A stretch of 35,000 nt of DNA from Symbiodinium natans (GCA_905221605.1 CAJNDS010002120.1:10001-45000); one strand, 5' to 3'. Positions 7,234 through 16,033 are shown, counted from the stretch's first letter. The notes: a model not told the origin generated them from the sequence alone. Made by a program: numbers and translations.

Positions 7234-8370
7234 CTTGTGAACTAAACTGCCAAGGTGCACAATCATGAGCACCTGGACCATGTTACGCCAGAACCTTTGT
7301 TCAACACCACCAAACCCCAGTAGAAACTTGTACTCCAGCAGCAGCACTCTGTCAGCCACAACGTGAGGCTACATCCCACTCCGAGCTTAAGGCTTGCGAC
7401 GTTCTAAACTCCCAGAAATCTCCGAATCGGCAGTGGAGCAAACTCTGCATGCTGCTTGCCAGATGTGGTTGTGACGGGTGCAACAAAACTCTATTCCTTT
7501 CCAGGCCACTTTTCATTTGGCACAATCACATCGTGGAAAACTTGCGCATCTCCAAAGGGTAAATATCCAAATGCCGTGCCGGACCGGCTGTGCATGTTTA
7601 CTCGCATTACGCCGAGGGTCGTAAAGAGGGTGAACATGCATGCCCGCCGATAATTCCAGCGGCCATGCAGCAGCAACAGCCTTTCCAGATATCTGAACCT
7701 GAGTTGACCCGAGACGCAATGATGTAGCAACGGCTAGCCGCTAGCAACAGCAAAAGGTCGAAAACTAGCAACTAGTCGCTGGCAGGAATATGACATGATG
7801 TGCGATGGTATGAGTAACGCACGGCAGAAGTTGAACGAGGTGTCCCGCAAACAGAAGTTCTTCAGCCCAACCCTGGCGTTCACACCTCTAAAATGTGACT
7901 CTGCAAAACACCACCCTCAACAACCAATAAACTAACCACAAGCTCACGTCGAAACCCTTGATACCTGGGGGGTCAGAAACCCTACACCCTAAATCCGAAA
8001 CCATATACCCTAAACTGCCCTAAACCCTAAACCCTAAACCCTCAACCCGAACCAGTTGGAACCTGGCACCAGGACCGCAGCCATAACAGAAATCGGACAA
8101 GTTCGAGACGACGCATCAAACGAGCTATCCTGATCATCCCCTGATCATCCTGACATTCTAGGATGGCCCTGGAAAACCTCAGAAAATATTCCTGAAGATA
8201 ATTCTCTTAAATTCTAGTAAGGAAAATATAAAATGTCAAAAAGGCCTACCTAGCATTAGGGGCTTCACCTGCGCTCCGACATCCCGACAGCAGCGCGGCC
8301 TATATCGGTGAGGGAACGACCTGCATGTCGACAAGGAGTGTTCCTCATGCTGCCCGAGAGATACTGTACA
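7234..8370. other. No identified gene; degenerate CCCTAAA tract at 7977-8048
   Basis: Open frames of 65-79 codons exist on both strands at 7456-7730, and neither stands out. A CTAGCAAC motif recurs at 7728-7775. The tract near 7980 is eroded (CCCTACA, CCCTAAATCCGAAACC, CCATATACCC). It is the last telomere-like sequence before an almost 8 kb block without any. Confidence 0.6.
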
Positions 8371-8374
8371 ACCC

Positions 8375-9109
8375 ATGCAACAACTGAAGATGCCAGCAAT
8401 GCCTTACAGAGCCCCGCGAACGAGCCAGGAACAAGCGCCAGCTGAGGGCGACCTCGCACTCGCTTCGTCGAGTTCAAGCTGTTCGCTCTCGGTAAGTTTC
8501 CATGCTGACCACCTTATGGCGGGCAGCTCCGGGCGACCACTCCAGGAAGGGCTCCCACTCACTATGGATTGGAATAGGTAAGTCCGGAAATGTCCGGAAA
8601 CTGTTGCGTTGAACAGGCTTCATTGCAAACGAGGACGAGCGGCAAGATTTGCTCGCTACCAAGTCGCGACCAGGGGGCGAGAGGGAGGGTAACCACTCGG
8701 ATTGCTTTTCGTTGGGCCGGAAAAAGTCGCTCGCTGGTAAGGCAAGAGCATGGAGACACTCCAGTGGCCGTTGAGGCAGCGGCGGGTCGTAGGAACCATG
8801 AACCGGCAGAAGGGCGGCCCGAGGACCGAGCACGAGGGGCTTCACCGCGAAGCAACCCACTCTGCTTGTGAGGGAAGATCTGGGATGCTGCAATTCTTGA
8901 AGATGAAGCTAGGTGCCCGAAGGCCATGCGGGTCACCTGCAAGCGCCAGGCTTGAGATCAGGTGTCCGGCCTGAGGCCAGCGGGTGCCCGAAGCGAGCTG
9001 GCTGACCAAGCTCAAGAGGCACATGGAACCGAACAAACGCGCTGGTGAGCTACCTGCATTCCGACACTTCGAATCGCAGATCACTCTCGCGCTCGCCGAC
9101 TCCAAGTAA
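8375..9109 (+). CDS. Candidate exons of an unidentified plus-strand gene
   Basis: GC-rich and coding-like. Best pieces: a segment near 8375-8490 followed by a consensus-like donor GTAAGT at 8491; a piece at about 8750-8868 (HGDTPVAVEAAAGRR) followed by GTGAGG; an open piece 8875-8952 (KIWDAAILEDEARCPKAM); and a clear terminal segment 8981-9109 after a CCAG acceptor (VPEASWLTKLKRHMEPNKRA, then FRHFESQITLALADSK and TAA). I could not join them all in phase, so some frames may be broken. No family recognised. Confidence 0.35.
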
Positions 9110-9147
9110 CGACAGAACCTGGCACCTAGCCTTGACAGCAACCGCAG

Positions 9148-9720
9148 AACCCTGCCTGGAGAAAGACTGGGCCTGTTCTATGCTCCGTAGTCTCAATGCA
9201 TCCAGACGGTGCGAAAGAGGCTAAGCCCGGAAACCCAGAACAGCAATACATGCCAACAGAGGCGGATGTGCCGGACGTTGACTTTTTGTCAAACCACGTG
9301 CAGCACAGGCTTCCAAACCATGCGGAGGAGGAGGAACCGCAGGAAGAGGGCGTGCCTGTGGAGGCGGAGGCTTCTGAGGTGGCCGGCGTTTTCTTAGGCC
9401 GTGGAGTTCCGGAAATGGAATGGGATGCGGTGGAGGTGCAGGAGGAGGTCTGCCTGGCGGTTAAGGGCCAGCAGCAACGACGGCACGAGCACGGCTCCTC
9501 TGCCTTGGCGCGGCTTCTTCCTCCCAGGACAGGTGCGCGCATTCAGCGCGTCGCACCGCCCGGCCAACCTGTGAGGTACCAAGTTTGGTACCCGCGCAAC
9601 CCGGGCGACATCCACGAGTCCACCTCGTCGCAAGGCGCCCCTAATTCGCTCGACCAGTGCCTTCAGTGGGCCTGGGAGCGGCATGCCGTATGGCAAAGGT
9701 TGCAAGAAGCCGGGGCGTAG
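9148..9720 (+). CDS. Acidic/Gln-rich protein or last exon, about 174-190 residues
   Basis: Open from 9136 to TAG at 9718, with ATG at 9196. Upstream of the ATG the frame stays open to a CCGCAG acceptor-like site at 9147. The N-terminal part is acidic (EEEEPQEEGVPVEAEASEVA), the middle contains QQQRRHEHG, and the C-terminal part is basic and aromatic (IQRVAPPGQPVRYQVWYPRN, then LQWAWERHAVWQRL). Base composition matches the neighbouring transposon-like gene, which runs on the opposite strand. It could be a second gene of that element or a host exon; I cannot tell which. Confidence 0.4.
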   Translation, partial: NPAWRKTGPVLCSVVSMHPDGAKEAKPGNPEQQYMPTEADVPDVDFLSNHVQHRLPNHAEEEEPQEEGVPVEAEASEVAGVFLGRGVPEMEWDAVEVQEEVCLAVKGQQQRRHEHGSSALARLLPPRTGARIQRVAPPGQPVRYQVWYPRNPGDIHESTSSQGAPNSLDQCLQWAWERHAVWQRLQEAGA

Positions 9721-10031
9721 CACAATTGTTTGCCAGGGTACTATATATATTGGGCGTTTCGCGTCTTGAAAAGAAAAGCCATGTTTGCGAGTACTGCATA
9801 CATATGCAGGCTCGATGATGAACGATTGTGCTCCGGGTCGGGGTTCGCCCAACGCCTACAGAGCGTTGACAGCGGGGTACATCGGCGAAAAAGACCTACG
9901 CGTGCGCTGCAGTGCCACGTGCCAGGATCTTGCACGCGCATGCACGTACATACGCGTGCTGCACGAAGCCATTTACAGCCTCAAGAAGCAGTTGAGAGGC
10001 TTTAAAATTATTTTACTTCGAACACCCCCAC

Positions 10032-10276
10032 TTTGGGGTTGGGCACTCCAGGGAGACTCTGGGGCTGGGCACTCCAGGGAGACCTGGGGTTGGGCACTCC
10101 AGGGAGACTCTAAGGTTGGGCACTCCAGGGAGAGGGGGACACCCTGGGTTGGGCACTCCGGGCAAGGAGACTCTGCGCTTGGGCACTCCAGAAAGACCTG
10201 GGGTTGGGCACTCCAGGGAGACTCTGGGGTTGGGCACTCCAGGAGACTCTCTTGGGGTTGGGCACTCCTGGGCAAG
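10032..10276. repeat. Minisatellite, about nine copies of a 25-33 bp unit
   Basis: Unit close to GGTTGGGCACTCCAGGGAGA with CTCTGGG or CCTGGG spacers; units vary in length by a few bases. Frames across it mimic repetitive proteins and are not called as genes. It lies between the acidic plus-strand frame and the 3' end of the transposon-like gene. Confidence 0.95.
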
Positions 10277-10427
10277 TAAGCAAGGGAGTTGGGGGAACTG
10301 TGCTTGTGTGACAGCTTTCGCAGATGAGCAGTGGGGGGGTTGGGGGGTCTGCGCTGGTGTGATAAGTTTCGCCAATAACTAGGCGGGTTGGGGGGACTTA
10401 TTCGTTCCCATCAGCTGGAAGAACCGA

Positions 10428-10725
10428 CGTTCCCATCAGCAAGCTGGGTTCTACTTGCTTTATAGTACGAAAACTTATTGCAACTGACATTCCTTCCCAT
10501 GAGCCAGCTGGATTTCCATTGCTTTGTAGTACAATACTTGAGTCGTGAGCCGGCTAAATTTTCATTGGTCTTTAGTACCACGAGAGTATGGGAACCATTG
10601 TTCCTGTGAGCCGGCTGGGTTTTCGTTGATTGGTACTGAACACTTAATACTCGAACGATGGAAAACATCCCCGCCCCGTCCCCCGTCCCCCGTCCGGGGC
10701 GTGCGGGGGACCCGGCTGGGTTTGG
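10428..10725. repeat. Degenerate tandem repeat, about four to five units of 50-65 bp
   Basis: Units recur around CATGAGCCAGCTGGATTTCC, CGTGAGCCGGCTAAATTTTC and TGTGAGCCGGCTGGGTTTTC, each followed by a TAGTAC or GGTACT motif. A C-rich GTCCCCC run follows at about 10676-10696. Confidence 0.75.
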
Positions 10726-10858
10726 TTCGGGCATGCGTGGCCACTGCCGCGCGTTTGCCCACTTGCTTGTGCTTACTTGGGGAAACAAAAACTTGGAACA
10801 TGGTCCATACAGAGAAACGTACTCGTTCACATGGCCCGGGAATGCTTTGCCTACAAAC

Positions 10859-11125
10859 CTAAACTTGGAACATATTGCCGCACAAGCAAGGACCTGAAGC
10901 TGTCTCCACTGTGAATGGCCAGCTCCTCAGCCACCAGAGCTTCAACTTGATGGTGACTGCGCCTTTTTTGGCCATGCCCACTTCGGATCTGCGGCTCGGA
11001 TCCACGTGCAGCTCGCGCATGGGCTGTGCGAGCCAGTCATCGTAGCGCTTCTGCTTGCCTGGTGTCAGACCTTTGTCTCCCCGCGCGGCCAGCTCCGCGT
11101 CCCAGCTCTGCCGCTGGCTTTGTCT
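10859..11125 (-). pseudogene. C-terminal remnant of the transposase
   Basis: One frame over from the catalytic half, an open segment reads SWDAELAARGDKGLTPGKQK, then RYDDWLAQPMRELHVDPSRR, and ends at TAG 10859. Its composition matches the preceding coding region. The jump from LGDKAS to this segment lies within about 11118-11128 and is the suspected deletion point. Confidence 0.5.
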
Positions 11126-12120
11126 CCCAGTGTGAGCCCGTACTTTGCGCGCCGCTCCTGCAACTCCTGGGCCAGGAAATCGAGATAGTGAACTGTCGTG
11201 GCTCCCTTCCACATGTGCGTGCTGCTGCCGCTTCGCTGCAAACACATGTAACCACGGAATTGCTTGGCTTGCTCCAGCTGTTGGTCCGACACCTTGTCAT
11301 CGCCTATGGTGACAAACAGCCGACCCACGTCACCATTGCGCCACGATAGGGTTGTCGTGGTCCGTGGCACACGCCAGTTGGACACGGAGGAGACCGCGCT
11401 GTAACCGTCGTCCTGGACGACCTTCGCATCCCACCCTGCCGGCAAAGCTGCTGTTTCAAGACCCAAATTCACCCGGAGCTTGTGCACCAAAGCCCTCCGC
11501 CGATGCCGTCGCTCGTCCTCCAGGTCCAAGTCCACTGTGCAACCTTTCTTCGCAGCATCCTTCCGCTGCGCCGGCTCGTGCACCGTTGTCCAAACTTGAT
11601 CAAAGTTGGCCACCAGAAGCGGATGGGCCTCGTTGCGATCCAGGACTTCGGAAATGAACTCTCGCACCGCCACTATTTGTGGGTGGTTGGTGGACAGTTT
11701 CCCTGGTTTCGACACGCGGCACACCTGGAAGTCGAATTTCCGAAGAAAATGACTGGCATGCTTCCGCACAGCATTCCAAGACTTGGAGATGTCGACGACT
11801 TTCAGCTTAGGCAAGCCTGCCTGGAGGTTTTGCTGCATCTCCGCCAGCTCCTCCTCGGATGCGCCCTGGGCCTTGAGCTGGTCCAAGTTGCCGGCCATCT
11901 CATGCTCCGCAGCTTCCACGCCTTTGTTGTGCTTCTGCACCTCCTCGTTCCACACATCCACGCAGGTGCCCCGGAGCTGCGTGATGGCCGGCACCGTCAG
12001 TTCAGCCCCTAAACCCAGCTGCTGCAGAACGAGCTCCTCGGCCGTTTTCAGCAATGCAGCAGGCAGCGTCCCCTGTTTGCGGCCGGAGCCCACGTTCGGA
12101 CACTCCATGCTGCGCAGCAA
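11120..12120 (-). pseudogene. DDE superfamily transposase, N-terminal half of catalytic domain
   Basis: Same frame as the preceding region with only one stop codon between them (TGA where the context suggests Trp TGG). Features in order: a helical segment with a Glu-rich coiled coil (GASEEELAEMQQNLQ), DISKSWNAVRKHASHFLRKF as a second DNA-binding-like helix set, then HPLLVANFDQVWTTVHEP. The Asp at 11599-11601 fits the first catalytic acid of DDE_1-type enzymes (N-x-D-E/Q pattern). VPRTTTTLSWRNGDVGRLFV is the following beta strand, and MWKGATTVHYLDFLAQEL precedes where the second Asp is expected. The sequence then breaks off at LTLGDKAS, so the second and third acids are not seen. I infer an internal deletion. 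Confidence 0.6.
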
Positions 12121-12938
12121 TCAGCGCGGGACCTGCCGGTGTTTCTTGGCGACTCGCGGCATGGCTTCCCCGATGCGTGCCCAGTGCTGCGTACTGTGCT
12201 GTTTCATCCATTTGCTCAAAGCACCCGCGTAAAGCCCTGGGTAACGGCCTTTGTTCTGCAGCATATGCTTCTGCGGATGTGGCACCTCTGGGTCTTTCTT
12301 GAGCTCCAGATACGCCTGCACATACTTCGCCTTGGTTGCCAAATCCAGGACTTTGCCTCTCCTGTTGCGCCCACGCTTGTGTTTCGAGCACTGTGGGAGC
12401 TCTCCTTTCCGCACACGGCGCTGGCCTGGTTTCAGCAAACGGGAGGCTTGTTTGCGCTTGCAGCCACGTTGAAACCCGGAAGGCTGCAAGCATCGGCCTC
12501 GCTTCGCAGGCATTTCCATGGCAGCTGCTGGTGACTGGGCTCGCTTAGCAGGCTTGTCCATGCCAGCAGCGGGCCTGTCCAAGTCAGTCCCTGCAGACGG
12601 ACAGTACCGCAATGTACGGGCTGCTGGGGCAGGGGCCAGGTTTTTGGATGGGGCTACGCTCACACCGCTGCGAAGTCGCACGAGGCGCCAGCAATCTGAG
12701 TGCACAAGCAAGGCGAGGAGGTTGGCTTGTAGAACTGTGGTTGTGAAGGCGTTGCCCGCCGCGGACATAGACCGCTTCGTGTCCTCATAGAGAAAGTGCA
12801 CAGCCTCGGGACAGGAAAAGTCCTCAGCAAAAACACCCTGCAAAACCAAATGTTCCTTGCCAGTGAGGTTGCGTTTCAGCCGGTGGCTGTATACGTGATC
12901 CCCAGGCCGCAGACACGTCGCAAATCCCACTTTCTCGC
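12121..12938 (-). pseudogene. Methyltransferase motifs IX-X, basic linker and helix-turn-helix region
   Basis: Opens with RLKRNLTGKEHLVLQGVFAE (motif IX type) and SMSAAGNAFTTTVLQANLLA, whose AGNAF is motif X, closing the cofactor pocket. A low-complexity Ala/Pro/Lys linker follows with the repeated PAKR (MDKPAKRAQSPAAAMEMPAK). A very basic stretch comes next (KHKRGRNRRGK), a likely nuclear localisation signal. Last is a helical region, VLDLATKAKYVQAYLELKKD then GALSKWMKQHSTQHWARI, that resembles the DNA-binding helix-turn-helix of pogo/CENP-B-type transposases. It ends with TGA at 12121-12123, directly followed in the same frame by the transposase. Confidence 0.7.
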
Positions 12939-12939
12939 C

Positions 12940-13723
12940 CTGAGGACACATTCAGATCCATGTATATGTCCTCCCAGTCCGCCCTTTCCCTGCTGTAGCG
13001 CGTGAGAAGTGCATCCAGTTTTTTGCGTTGGGATGAGTTGAGCTTCGCCGGGTGGCTTTTGCTCGCGTCCCAAACATGCCGGAAGTGCGTGGAAGAGTGC
13101 AAATCCTGAAAGGTCTCCGCGTACACATCGGAATCCTTGCCTGTGTCCCCCTTTGTAGCCAATCCCCATGCTCGGGTCCTCCGCTGTGGCACCAGGAAGT
13201 AACGAGAATCCAATTGCCGCACTGCCCCATTGAAATGCGCAGCTCTCATATCGGACTCGATTTGCAGAACGGCCGGCGGATGAGCCTTGCCGTCCGTATC
13301 CTTCCTCGTGCGTAGGACCGTCGTTACGTTCTCGTACACTGCTGCCACCACATCCAATTCCCTGACGGCATCCCGGAAGCCGGACACGTAGGTCAATCCG
13401 GACTCGCAACCCGTGTCTCCGTCCTCATAGGCTGCCACAAAGCTTGCGGAATCTGCACGCTGTTGGGACATGTTGACGCAGGACGGGCCGCTGACCAGGA
13501 CATCGGCCTGCGGCGGTCGCACTGGCGCAGCCCCGGCTTGCAGAATGTTGGTGACCCTGCCGTCCGAGATTTCCGACACATCGTGGCATAGGAATTCCAC
13601 GTGGTCTCCATGTGCCGCACGGATGAAGGCCTGCCTGGCTGGGTCCTTTTCCGCAGTAAAAACGTGGCGAGTGGAGATGCTCACATCAAACCGGGCGTTC
13701 AAGGCGGCTATAACGTGTGCTGC
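12940..13723 (-). pseudogene. C5-cytosine DNA methyltransferase catalytic core
   Basis: Continues from motif I with RHVFTAEKDPARQAF (motif II region) and CHDVSE. Motif IV is VLVSGPSCVNMSQQ, with the catalytic cysteine codon at 13478-13480; the usual PPC is PSC here. Motif VI, ENV, is at 13333-13325 in VYENVTTVLRTR. Motif VIII is SRYFLVPQRRTRAW at about 13210-13172. All three catalytic motifs are intact. The segment between motif VIII and the C-terminal motifs (HFRHVWDASKSHPAKL, then DALLTRYSRERADWEDIY) would be the target-recognition region. A one-base shift at the GGG run 12938-12940 leads to the C-terminal motifs. A GPSC motif and an ASCH partner argue for a divergent, mobile-element-type enzyme rather than a housekeeping DNMT1. 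Confidence 0.85.
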
Positions 13724-14274
13724 ATCACCGGTATGCACGTGTCCAAGCCGGAGCACGTGGATGCTGTGCGTTTTACGCAACCATCCAGAAGAGCCAGGTT
13801 TGCTTGCAGCTTCTTAAGGACATCCTCCACGCATAACCTGTCCACGAAGTGTTGGCAAGAAGCATACAAGGACATGGCCGGCGCTGCTCCCTGTAAGGCT
13901 GTGTCGGCCAGGCTTTGCGTGGGCCGGTGGCTGCGCATTGTTTGGATATTGCAGGCCGCTGGACGGAATGCTCGCGTCTGCAAGGTCCCGGGCACCGGTT
14001 GCAACCAGCTTTCCGCCTGCACTTGGAGCACATAAATGGGTCCTTTGCCGTGCGGCATGCACGCGCAGTACCATTTCTGCTTGCAGACGTACTCCTCCGC
14101 TGCCTGGACTGAGGCGAATTCCTGGACGTCCAGGACATGCAGCATTCCTTCCGCGCGGTTGAGCGTGGTGTTGTAGAGGACCAAGGCGGAGCGCGGCTCC
14201 ACTCCTTGCCTGAGAGCTAGGGCGGTGCATCTCTTTGCAAGCAACAACTCCGCTTTCGGGGATTGCCTGACACT
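13712..14274 (-). pseudogene. Linker and start of methyltransferase domain
   Basis: After a one-base shift (AAAA at 14274-14277 or CCCC at 14258-14261), an open segment of about 185 codons follows. It contains EPRSALVLYNTTLNRAEGML, a hydrophobic WYCACMPHGKGPIYVLQVQA stretch that is probably folded, and a helical lead-in. It ends in STCSGLDTCIPVMQHTL, which fits motif I (the cofactor-binding loop) of C5-cytosine methyltransferases, at about 13766-13716. A TAG follows at once at 13715-13713 in this frame; the rest of the catalytic domain continues one frame over. Confidence 0.6.
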
Positions 14275-14738
14275 TTTGCTCGACGCCTCTCTCCAGCTCA
14301 TTCTCCGAAGAACTCTGCGCGGCCACTGACCGAGATGGGGCTGTGGCTTCCAAAACGGTCCAACGCACGCTTGGCGATTGTTTGTACGGTACAGGCGTGT
14401 CCCATAGCACGGGAGCTTCAAACACCCATGCATACAAGAAGCGCTGTTTGCCACGGAAAAAAACTTCCAGGTCCCTCTCGGTAGCACCATGTTTCTGAAG
14501 ATTTTCTGGCGCCAACCAATAATTTTCGGGATTGCTTGTGGGTTCCATGAAGCGAGCGCCTCGACGCTCTCCCACAATTAACGATGGAATCCACCAGCAC
14601 CGCGCTGCCACGGGCAAAGTTTTTGATGCCCAAGGCGATGCGTCCTCGCTTGGGGGTATCTCCCGTGCGTAGCTCCCAGATTTTCCGGCCAGATAACAAC
14701 ATGCCCAACCAGGGCTGTTGTACCTTCAATACCACCAT
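14275..14738 (-). pseudogene. ASCH domain (PUA-like fold), broken by one frameshift
   Basis: Begins with VVLKVQQPWLGMLLSGRKIW then ELR, which matches the ASCH signature of a PW motif followed by G-x-K-x-x-E-x-R (Lys at about 14684, Glu at about 14675). Then comes KRGRIALGIKNFARGSAVLV, the beta strand and loop typical of the fold. One base must be dropped at the GGG run 14571-14573. The second half reads FMEPTSNPENYWLAPENLQK, then RFLYAWVFEAPVLWDTPVPY. ASCH domains are thought to bind RNA or other nucleic acids and are related to PUA and EVE/YTH-like folds. Placed before a cytosine methyltransferase, it could recognise modified bases; that is inference. Confidence 0.7.
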
Positions 14739-14741
14739 GGG

Positions 14742-15354
14742 CGACTGCCGATTCTGGGGCAGCCGGGTCCTCCGCCACCATGGCGTCGCAATGCTGGGAG
14801 GGGGCTGGCGGGTTAGGTTCCTCCTGCACCAGGACGCCGGGGTCAGGTGACATGCCACGGCAGGCTGGCTCCTCCTGCAGCAAGGCCATGCCCATGTCCT
14901 GCGGGACATCCTCCTCATCGCTGTCCACCACATGCACCGCATTTGTTGGGATTGGAGCACTTGCTACCGAAGCGACGGGCTCCGCTTTCACGGCAACACC
15001 CGTATTGTGCGAGTCAACCTCCTCATCGCTGTCCACGACATGCAAAAGCCCCAAATCATGCAAGGGCTCCCGCTTGCACGCCTCCGGTTTGACCTCCTGC
15101 TTCGCGTGCGTACTTGTGTGCAGGACGTCGAGGAGCATGCTGATCGCAGTGGCTGGCGCCATGGCAACATTCGCGGGCAGGAAAAAACAACTGGTGTCCC
15201 CGTCCTCTTCCGCGGCACGGATGAGATCCCAGTGCCCGTAGGTTTGTTTGCCCTCCTGCTCATCTTGCTCGTCCGCCCCGAAGCGGAAGGACAAATGAGC
15301 AGCCTGCTCCGTGCCAGATAGGCCGTGCAAGGCATCTGCTTCCGCATGCGGCAT
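14742..15354 (-). pseudogene. Acidic region with two SUMO-interaction-like motifs
   Basis: About 200 residues in one open frame, strongly acidic (FGADEQDEQEGKQ, LIRAAEEDGDTS). It contains a duplicated motif, LLHVVDSDEEV at 15048-15016 and VHVVDSDEEDV at 14937-14905. A hydrophobic core followed by acids is the usual form of SUMO-interaction motifs. Two sites fit the sumoylation consensus (VKPE at 15093-15082, VKAE at 14991-14980). The DNA repeat CTCCTCATCGCTGTCCAC about 100 bases apart shows that the motif arose by local duplication. The frame shifts by one base at the CCC run 14739-14741. Confidence 0.6.
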
Positions 15355-15658
15355 TTTGCGCCTTACGCTTTCGTGCAAGGTCACGCGCATGCTCTTGGAC
15401 TTGTCCGGCAAGGAAATGCACGTCCTCGACCTGGACTTGGTCCCCACTTTGCAGCCACTTCAAGCGCCGAGTGATTTCGCCAAGAACATGCGATTGCGTT
15501 GGGCTGTTGCTTCGTTGTTGCAATGCGTGCACTTTACGCTGGAGGTCCCGTAGGTACTGCGTCCGGAAGTCCTGTGTGTCCTGGCACAACTTGGCATGCT
15601 GGTCCTTGCAAAGCGGTACTTGAAAGAATTCCGCGAATGGAACAAAACTTGCCGGTGG
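15355..15658 (-). pseudogene. N-terminal coiled-coil segment of the fusion gene
   Basis: Open from 15658 with no ATG; a TAA lies just upstream at the edge of the family E element. The sequence passes from a Pro/Phe-rich start (FVPFAEFFQVPLC) into a charged helical stretch (YLRDLQRKVHALQQR, then GEITRRLKWLQSGDQVQVED and FLAGQVQEHARDLARKRK). The helical stretch has a heptad-like pattern that suggests dimerisation. At 15354-15357 (AAAA on the coding strand) the reading must lose one base to continue into the acidic region. A CAAG acceptor-like site at 15648 could mean that this is an internal exon. Confidence 0.55.
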
Positions 15659-15660
15659 TT

Positions 15661-15737
15661 AGCAGGGAATGAGGGAGTTAGGGCCCTATATATACCCTTT
15701 AAGGGATTCTATAGGGTACCTCATTCCCCCATTCCCA
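15661..15737. mobile_element. Inverted-repeat element family E, copy E2
   Basis: Imperfect inverted repeat: GGGAATGAGGGAGTTAGGGC at the left, and the reverse complement of the right end reads GGGAATGGGGGAATGAGGTA. The centre is CCTATATATACCCTTTAAGG. It abuts the readable start of the fusion gene; on that strand its end reads TTCCCTGCTAACCACCGG, a possible branch point before the CAAG acceptor. Confidence 0.7.
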
Positions 15738-15879
15738 TTAAAAAAAAACCAACAGTAAGAAAAAGAACCTGGGCAGGCCTAGTGACTGACCGATGGCAAA
15801 ATCGGAGTTATTCACTGCCTGCCGGCCTGGCACTTGTCGAGGCTCTGTAGACTTAAGGGTCTGAAGACAATCTGGGAGC
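15738..15879. other. No gene recognised
   Basis: Short unique stretch between the family E element and the next telomere-like tract; includes an A9 run at 15740-15748. Confidence 0.6.
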
Positions 15880-15940
15880 GGTTTAGGGTTTAGGGTTTAG
15901 GGTTTAGGGTTTAGGGTTGAGGGTTGAGGGTTGAGGGTTA
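15880..15940 (+). repeat. Telomere-like tract ending in TTGAGGG units
   Basis: Five TTTAGGG then four TTGAGGG units. It runs directly into a family C element. Confidence 0.95.
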
Positions 15941-16033
15941 GACCCCCAAATATAGATCCCCAAAAAGTCGGAGTCCCTCTTGTAATGGACCCCAATAAGC
16001 TACCCCCCCCCCCCTAATTTCGGAAACCCCCCA
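15941..16033. mobile_element. Family C element, copy C3, left end replaced by telomeric tract
   Basis: The right end TTTCGGAAACCCCCCA followed by TA matches the family. The left terminal repeat is absent; the element starts at GACCCCCAAATATAGATCCC right after the tract. Confidence 0.7.

Larger units (their letters stand above)
10859..15658 (-). mobile_element. Decayed transposon-like gene: coiled coil, acidic SUMO-motif region, ASCH, C5-DNA methyltransferase, HTH, DDE transposase
   Basis: Read from 15658 leftwards, one continuous coding trend passes through six single-base frame changes and one in-frame stop, with no gap between segments. That indicates a single ancestral open frame of roughly 1,500 codons. 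Domain order is given in the following entries. No terminal inverted repeats or target duplications were found with confidence, so element ends are unknown. The left (5') readable end meets a family E element at 15661. The block is free of telomere-like tracts, unlike the rest of the window. Fusions of cytosine methyltransferases to mobile elements are known in principle from dinoflagellates and other eukaryotes; the partners here (ASCH plus a DDE transposase) are the unusual part. The copy as given cannot encode a full protein. Confidence 0.75.

Noticed and set aside
9973-10382. Overlapping frames encoding repetitive Gly/His/Ser proteins
   Set aside because: All three frames across the minisatellite are open because of its composition; none is favoured.
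13700-13730. Programmed -1 frameshift in the methyltransferase
   Set aside because: No slippery heptamer or clear downstream structure at ACACGTTATAG, and several other unprogrammed-looking shifts occur in the same gene.
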